From NCBI RefSeq assembly GCF_947495455.1, contig NZ_CANLZC010000035.1, forward strand, positions 1-48,945: a DNA stretch of 48,945 bases, written 5' to 3'. The translations under genes and the position numbers were made by a program. This DNA is from an uncultured Shewanella sp. Its GTDB lineage: Bacteria > Pseudomonadota > Gammaproteobacteria > Enterobacterales > Shewanellaceae. The notes under the pieces are model-generated. The model was not told the origin of the DNA and searched no databases. It saw only the letters and a program-made list of their open reading frames with translations. The first letter of the stretch is position 1, and the number at the start of each line of letters is the position of its first letter. This document shows, one piece after another, positions 43,560-48,945 of this stretch.

Positions 43560-46500
43560 GCTCAAAAAAAGATAACCCAACAAATGAGAAACACATGGAT
43601 CCCCGTTTAAATAAACGATTAAAAGATACGCCCATTGCCATTGTCGGTATGGCCAGTTTATTTGCGCATTCACGCTATTTAGATCAATTTTGGGATCTCA
43701 TCAGTGATCAAATTGATGGCATTACCGATGTACCATCAAGCCATTGGCAGGCTGAAGATTATTTCGATACCAATAAGAGTGCTCCTGATAAAACCTATTG
43801 CAAACGAGGGGGCTTTTTACCCGAAGTCGACTTCAACCCCATGGAATTTGGCCTGCCACCTAATCTTTTGGAACTAACCGATACTTCACAATTGTTGTCT
43901 TTATTGGTCGCAAAAGATGTCTTAGCCGATGCCGGGATCACTAATACATCAGATAAAAGTCATATTGGCATCACATTAGGTGTCGGTGGCGGTCAAAAAA
44001 TCAGCCATAGTCTAGCCACTCGTTTACAATATCCTGTTCTGAAAAAAGTGTTTAAAGAAAGTGGCATCAATGATAAAGACAGTGAAATGTTGATCAAAAA
44101 GTTCCAAGATCAATTTGTTCACTGGGAAGAAAATTCGTTTCCCGGCTCATTAGGCAATGTCATTGCAGGTCGAATCGCTAATCGATTCGATTTAGGTGGC
44201 ATGAATTGCGTGGTGGATGCTGCCTGTGCGGGCTCTTTAGCCGCCATGCGAATGGCCATTAGTGAACTGGTTGATGGTCGTAGCGATATGATGATAACAG
44301 GTGGCGTTTGTACTGATAACTCACCTTACATGTACATGAGCTTTTCTAAAACTCCTGCCTTTACCACCCAAGAAGTTATTCAACCTTTTGATATTAACTC
44401 CAAAGGTATGATGATAGGTGAAGGCATAGGTATGGTCGCCTTAAAACGCTTGAAAGATGCTGAAAGAGATAACGATAAAATATACGCCGTGATTAAGGGC
44501 GTGGGCTCCTCATCCGATGGTAAATTTAAAAGCATCTATGCTCCAAGACCCGAAGGTCAAGCAAAAGCACTTAAGCGCGCCTATGATGATGCAGGCTTTG
44601 CCCCTCATACACTGGGATTAATCGAAGCTCACGGGACAGGCACTGCGGCAGGAGACGTAGCAGAGTTCAATGGATTAAAAAGTGTCTTTAGTGAAGCTTG
44701 TGATAAAAAACAACATATTGCATTAGGCTCAGTAAAATCGCAAATTGGCCATACGAAATCCACGGCCGGTACCGCTGGACTTATCAAAGCGGCATTAGCA
44801 CTGCATCATAAAGTGCTTCCCCCTACCATTAATGTCTCTCAGCCTAACCCCAAACTGAACATTGAAGACTCGCCTTTTTATCTCAATACGCAAACGCGCC
44901 CTTGGTTGCCTAGAGCGGATGGCGCTCCAAGGCGAGCAGGTATCAGCTCCTTTGGGTTTGGCGGCACTAACTTTCATTTTGTATTGGAAGAATATCAACA
45001 AGAACATAAAAGACCTGAGCGAGATGAAAAAAGTAACCTTGTCAATGGCTACCGTCAGCGCCGAGTGCCACAAACGTTTTTATTTAGCCAACCCACTCGC
45101 GATTCGCTTATCGAGCAATTAACCCAAATATTGGCCGATGCGAAAAAAAATCATCACGCCATTCATTCTATGGCTGAGACCTACTCCTTTAGAAAACTTA
45201 AGTCCACACATCCTCGAATAGGTTTTGTTGCCAATAACCATCAAGATTTGATTGAAAAACTCATCCTAGCTATCGGTGAACTCAATCAAAATAAAATGAC
45301 CCACTGGACCTTACCCCAAGGCATTAGTTTTCGCGCCAAAGCCTTAGTCGACAATCATAAAGATGATACTCAGGCTTCAGCCAAAGTCGCCGCTCTTTTT
45401 GCTGGACAAGGCAGTCAATATACGAATATGGGCTTAGAACTGGGCTGTCACTTTCCTGAAGTTCGCCAGCAATTTACTCTAGCCGACAATGTATTTGGCC
45501 AGCACAATCTTGATCCTGTCTCACAACAAGTCTTCCCTCGTCCTGTGTTTAATAAACAAGACGAGAAAGCGCAAACAGTTAATCTCACTCAAACACTTTA
45601 TGCTCAAAGCGCTATTGGTGCACTCTCGATGGGGCAGTATGACTTACTGACTCACGCAGGATTCAATGCCGATATAGTCGCAGGGCATAGTTTCGGTGAG
45701 CTCAGTGCCTTATGCGCCGCAGGTGTCATTAAGCGTGACGACTATTATCAACTGGCTTTTGCTCGTGGGCAAGCCATGTCTCAAATTCCTCAAGGCATGG
45801 ATGCTGGCAGTATGGCCGCCGTGATTGCTCAGCAAGCGGGCTGTTTGCCTCAAATTCAAGGCTGTCTAAAGGATATTCAAGGCGTTGACATTGCCAATTT
45901 TAATTCGCCAACTCAATTTGTCATTGCAGGTGAAAAACAGGCTTTAGAAAGTGCGACACAAGCGCTCAAAAGCTTAGGCTTTAAGGTGATTACATTGCCC
46001 GTTTCAGGGGCATTTCACACACCACTAGTCGCCCATGCTCAAGCCCCCTTTGCAAAAGCCATTGATAAAGTCAGTTTCACTAAACCTCAACGACTGCTTT
46101 TTAGTAATAGCACAGCAAAAGCCTACACTAATAACGCCAACAGCATCAAAGCGAGCTTTAAACAACATATGTTGCAAGCTGTCAATTTTAGCCAGCAAGT
46201 TGAAGCCATGTATCATGCTGGTGCGCGGGTGTTTGTGGAATTTGGTCCTAAAAGCACACTACAAAAACTTGTATTAGAAACTTTAGCCGACAAAAAAGAT
46301 GAATGCTGCGTTGTGAGTGTTAACCCCAAAGCCAGTTTCCATCATCACCAAAACAGCGATCAACAATTGCGTCAAGCGGCCATTGAAATGGCTGTTGCAG
46401 GGATCACTTTAGAGACTCTGGATCCTTACCAAGCCCCTACACGCCAGCCTGAAAAAGTCACGCCCATGACCATCAAGTTATCGGCAACAAACTACATCAG

Positions 46501-48945
46501 TCAAGGGACTCAGAACAAAATGGCGCAATCATTAAGCTCTGGTAAAATTTCACCCGAAATTCAAATTCAAGATAGGATCATTGAAAAAGAAAAAGTGGTT
46601 GAAGTTAAAAAGATTATCGAAGTAGATAAAAAAGTTGACGTTAACCAAGAAGCTAACCAAGCAGAAATAAAAGCCGTAGGCCAAGGGGTTAACCCAAGCG
46701 TTCATTCCCCCGTGACGCAAACGACACACACGACTACACAGCAAGCGAAAATCAATCCTCAATTAAAGAGTCAAAGCGCCGTGCCCAACGATAATTCAGC
46801 ATTAAGCCAATTTTTTGCCGCCCAGCAACAAACAGCCCAGTTACATCAGACCTTCTTGACCATTCCGCAGCAATATAATGAGACTGTGACCCATATGATG
46901 GCTGAGCAAGCTAAAATGGCCAATGCTGGCGTGGATATTCCAGCAGCACTGGAACAATCTATGGCACAATTCCATCAACATCAAGCAGACACGCTAAAAA
47001 ACCATGCGCAATACTTAAACTTACAGAGCCAAAGTAATCAAGCCGTACTGAACTTGATAAAGCAAGACCAAACCTTGCCTCATCAAAGCCCAAGTACTCT
47101 AAATGAAAGTAATCTAAATGAAAGTAATCTAAATGAAAGTAATCTAAATGAGAACGCTCTAAACCAAAACGATTCAAGCACACCAGTCCCAATAAATGAG
47201 CCTATTGTTCAACAAGATATCGTGCAAACAAGCGCTCAAGAATACAGTATAAAAGCATACGATAACCCTAGCACTCCAACAATCGCTTCTACACAAGAAC
47301 CACTCAAGCAAGCCCTTTTCGAGGCAATACCAGCTCATCAGGCGCTCAGCACCAATAAACTTAATATTACAGACATTCAAACTTGCATGCTGAGTGTCGT
47401 GAGTGACAAAACGGGTTACCCAGTAGAGATGCTCAACCTTGAAATGGACATGGAAGCAGACTTAGGCATAGACTCCATTAAACGCGTGGAGATCCTCGCC
47501 TCAGTGCAAGACAAACTGCCAGAACTGCCTGAGCTCAATCCCGATGATTTAAGTGAATGTCGAACACTCGGTGAAATTGTCACTTACCTAAATAGCCAAA
47601 GCACTAGCACTAGCACTAGCACTAGCGCCAGCATACAGGCAACAAGCCAGAGCATTAAAATTGTTGAGCAAACGGCAGACATTCAAACTTGCATGCTGAG
47701 TGTGGTGAGCGACAAAACCGGTTACCCCGCAGAGATGCTCAACCTTGAAATGGATATGGAAGCCGACTTAGGCATAGACTCCATTAAACGCGTGGAAATC
47801 CTCGCCTCAGTGCAAGACAAACTACCCGAACTGCCAGAGCTCAATCCCGATGATTTAAGTGAATGCCGCACGCTAGGTGAAATTGTTACTTACTTAAATA
47901 GCCAAAGCCCTAACACTAACACTAGCACTAGCACTAGTATTCAGGCTACACGCCAGAGCAGTGACATAGCTGATATTCAAATTTGCATGCTGAGTGTCGT
48001 GAGTGACAAAACTGGTTACCCAGTGGAGATGCTCAACCTTGAAATGGACATGGAAGCCGACTTAGGCATAGATTCCATTAAACGGGTGGAGATCCTCGCC
48101 TCAGTGCAAGATAAACTGCCGGAACTGCCAGAACTTAATCCCGATGATTTAAGTGAATGCCGAACTTTAGGTGAAATTGTCACTTACCTAAGCTTACAAA
48201 ATAATGGCTCGCAAAGTGATAGTAGCCAAAATTTGAATAACCAGAGCTTCAATAACCCAAGTATAAATAGCCAAATTGATAGCACAAATGCGAGCGTGTC
48301 TGGCACCAGCATGCAGGAACCCCATCAGAGCATTGAAATGGCAGACATTCAAACTTGTATGTTGAGTGTAGTGAGTGACAAAACCGGTTACCCCGCAGAG
48401 ATGCTCAACCTTGAAATGGACATGGAAGCCGACTTAGGCATAGACTCCATTAAACGGATGGAGATCCTCGCCTCAGTGCAAGACAAACTGCCCGAACTAC
48501 CAGAGCTCAATCCCGATGATTTAAGTGAATGCCGAACTTTAGGTGAAATTGTCACTTACCTAAGCTTACAAAATAATGGCTCGCAAAGTGATAGTAGCCA
48601 AAGTTTAAATAGCCAAAACGATAGCACAAGTGCGAGCGTGTCTGGCACCAGCATGCAGAAATCCCATCAGAGCATTGAAATGGCCGACATTCAAACTTGT
48701 ATGTTGAGTGTAATGAGTGACAAAACCGGTTACCCCGCGGAGATGCTCAACCTTGAAATGGACATGGAAGCAGACTTAGGCATAGATTCCATTAAACGGG
48801 TGGAAATCCTCGCCTCAGTGCAAGATAAACTGCCCGAATTGCCAGAGCTCAATCCCGATGATTTAAGTGAATGCCGCACGCTAGGTGAAATTGTTACTTA
48901 CTTAAATAGCCAAAGCCCTAACACTAACACTAGCACTAGCACTAG
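43556..48945 (+). CDS. pfaA: PfaA, multidomain PUFA synthase subunit (3' end outside window)
   Basis: The frame is open for about 1796 codons and runs off the right edge. The ketosynthase domain begins KDTPIAIVGMASLFAHSRYL and has the active Cys in VVDAACAGSLAAMRMA (residue 224), with His motifs EAHGTGTAAGD and SVKSQIGHTKSTAG. The acyltransferase domain has AALFAGQGSQY and Ser712 in AGHSFGELSAL. A coiled, charged linker (KEKVVEVKKIIEVDKKVDV) follows. Five acyl-carrier domains then carry LGIDSIK phosphopantetheine serines at residues 1307, 1409, 1507, 1631 and 1745, all in one frame. A ketoreductase is expected beyond the edge. With PfaB-D it builds EPA or a related fatty acid without oxygen-dependent desaturation. 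Confidence 0.96.
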   Translation, partial: MSSKKDNPTNEKHMDPRLNKRLKDTPIAIVGMASLFAHSRYLDQFWDLISDQIDGITDVPSSHWQAEDYFDTNKSAPDKTYCKRGGFLPEVDFNPMEFGLPPNLLELTDTSQLLSLLVAKDVLADAGITNTSDKSHIGITLGVGGGQKISHSLATRLQYPVLKKVFKESGINDKDSEMLIKKFQDQFVHWEENSFPGSLGNVIAGRIANRFDLGGMNCVVDAACAGSLAAMRMAISELVDGRSDMMITGGVCTDNSPYMYMSFSKTPAFTTQEVIQPFDINSKGMMIGEGIGMVALKRLKDAERDNDKIYAVIKGVGSSSDGKFKSIYAPRPEGQAKALKRAYDDAGFAPHTLGLIEAHGTGTAAGDVAEFNGLKSVFSEACDKKQHIALGSVKSQIGHTKSTAGTAGLIKAALALHHKVLPPTINVSQPNPKLNIEDSPFYLNTQTRPWLPRADGAPRRAGISSFGFGGTNFHFVLEEYQQEHKRPERDEKSNLVNGYRQRRVPQTFLFSQPTRDSLIEQLTQILADAKKNHHAIHSMAETYSFRKLKSTHPRIGFVANNHQDLIEKLILAIGELNQNKMTHWTLPQGISFRAKALVDNHKDDTQASAKVAALFAGQGSQYTNMGLELGCHFPEVRQQFTLADNVFGQHNLDPVSQQVFPRPVFNKQDEKAQTVNLTQTLYAQSAIGALSMGQYDLLTHAGFNADIVAGHSFGELSALCAAGVIKRDDYYQLAFARGQAMSQIPQGMDAGSMAAVIAQQAGCLPQIQGCLKDIQGVDIANFNSPTQFVIAGEKQALESATQALKSLGFKVITLPVSGAFHTPLVAHAQAPFAKAIDKVSFTKPQRLLFSNSTAKAYTNNANSIKASFKQHMLQAVNFSQQVEAMYHAGARVFVEFGPKSTLQKLVLETLADKKDECCVVSVNPKASFHHHQNSDQQLRQAAIEMAVAGITLETLDPYQAPTRQPEKVTPMTIKLSATNYISQGTQNKMAQSLSSGKISPEIQIQDRIIEKEKVVEVKKIIEVDKKVDVNQEANQAEIKAVGQGVNPSVHSPVTQTTHTTTQQAKINPQLKSQSAVPNDNSALSQFFAAQQQTAQLHQTFLTIPQQYNETVTHMMAEQAKMANAGVDIPAALEQSMAQFHQHQADTLKNHAQYLNLQSQSNQAVLNLIKQDQTLPHQSPSTLNESNLNESNLNESNLNENALNQNDSSTPVPINEPIVQQDIVQTSAQEYSIKAYDNPSTPTIASTQEPLKQALFEAIPAHQALSTNKLNITDIQTCMLSVVSDKTGYPVEMLNLEMDMEADLGIDSIKRVEILASVQDKLPELPELNPDDLSECRTLGEIVTYLNSQSTSTSTSTSASIQATSQSIKIVEQTADIQTCMLSVVSDKTGYPAEMLNLEMDMEADLGIDSIKRVEILASVQDKLPELPELNPDDLSECRTLGEIVTYLNSQSPNTNTSTSTSIQATRQSSDIADIQICMLSVVSDKTGYPVEMLNLEMDMEADLGIDSIKRVEILASVQDKLPELPELNPDDLSECRTLGEIVTYLSLQNNGSQSDSSQNLNNQSFNNPSINSQIDSTNASVSGTSMQEPHQSIEMADIQTCMLSVVSDKTGYPAEMLNLEMDMEADLGIDSIKRMEILASVQDKLPELPELNPDDLSECRTLGEIVTYLSLQNNGSQSDSSQSLNSQNDSTSASVSGTSMQKSHQSIEMADIQTCMLSVMSDKTGYPAEMLNLEMDMEADLGIDSIKRVEILASVQDKLPELPELNPDDLSECRTLGEIVTYLNSQSPNTNTSTST
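47097..47151. repeat. 15-bp minisatellite in the pfaA linker
   Basis: The unit AATCTAAATGAAAGT is repeated about 3.5 times in frame and encodes Asn-Leu-Asn-Glu-Ser. It lies in the low-complexity linker before the first ACP, where length change should be tolerated. Confidence 0.9.
47350..48945 (+). repeat. Tandem ACP-domain repeats within pfaA
   Basis: Five units, with the GAC-TCC or GAT-TCC of the phosphopantetheine site at 47471, 47777, 48071, 48443 and 48785, so spacings are 102, 98, 124 and 114 codons. Within the ACP core the DNA is nearly identical between units, including synonymous positions. Linkers differ: after ACP 1 and 2 they are Ser-Thr/Asn-Thr repeats from AGCACT/AACACT hexamers, while after ACP 3 and 4 they share a longer AATAATGGCTCGCAAAGTGA-type sequence. 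After ACP 5 the sequence matches the linker after ACP 2 again. ACP 4 has Met in place of Val after SIKR. The array is incomplete at the window edge. Confidence 0.95.

Noticed and set aside
46550..47380. Minus-strand frames opposite the pfaA linker and ACP region
   Set aside because: They are shadows of low-complexity repeats in pfaA and encode repetitive, unlikely proteins.

Overview
The window comes from a marine gammaproteobacterium, most likely Shewanella or a close relative. Three things point there: the gene order yciH-yqgE-ruvX-hemH-pilU-pilT-yggS-proC-yggT-DUF4426-rdgB-hemW, the block glsB-yggL-trmB-mutY-yggX, and, at the right edge, pfaR-pfaA, the start of an omega-3 polyunsaturated fatty acid (EPA-type) synthase cluster. 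The DNA is AT-rich. No tRNA or rRNA gene and no CRISPR array was seen.

Left end (1-3300). The first kilobase encodes no protein. Read on the minus strand it is a dense series of small hairpins, each with a GGA in its loop. There are about 40 GGA on that strand and none seen on the other. This is the architecture of CsrB/RsmZ-type RNAs that titrate the translational regulator CsrA/RsmA. The array runs off the left edge, and a near-consensus GacA/UvrY box lies upstream of it. It is followed by a decayed IS481-type transposase end, a YeiR-like zinc GTPase and a 362-bp MITE-like element with perfect 15-bp terminal inverted repeats. The MITE itself carries three GGA-loop hairpins.

Middle (3300-32260), mostly housekeeping. 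Genes include a DEAD-box helicase, a thioesterase, a PAS chemoreceptor, a YjiH transporter-like protein, an NCS2 purine permease, threonine aldolase and a PACE efflux pump with a divergent LysR regulator. Next are a DUF4136 lipoprotein, a Fur-boxed small membrane protein, yciH, yqgE, ruvX, ferrochelatase, a decayed Ig-like gene and the twitching ATPases pilU/pilT. After these come the yggS-to-hemW group, a DUF885 protein, a second LysR regulator, glsB-yggL-trmB and mutY-yggX. The 3' ends of pilT and hemW are each followed by short tandem arrays that include the gene's own stop region.

Accessory stretch (32380-41590). This holds a GNAT acetyltransferase, three exported proteins of unknown role (one novel, one with two DUF1566 domains, one FG-GAP-like propeller), a dCache chemoreceptor, a cytochrome c fused to a sulfite-oxidase-like fold, and a soluble chemoreceptor with a zinc-binding CZB domain.

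Right end (41590-48945). A 1.1-kb spacer with a perfect 18-bp palindrome precedes pfaR, whose stop overlaps the pfaA start (ATGA). PfaA is open to the window edge and shows KS, AT and five tandem ACP domains, with more possible outside. The ACP array is a mosaic of nearly identical units and duplicated linkers.
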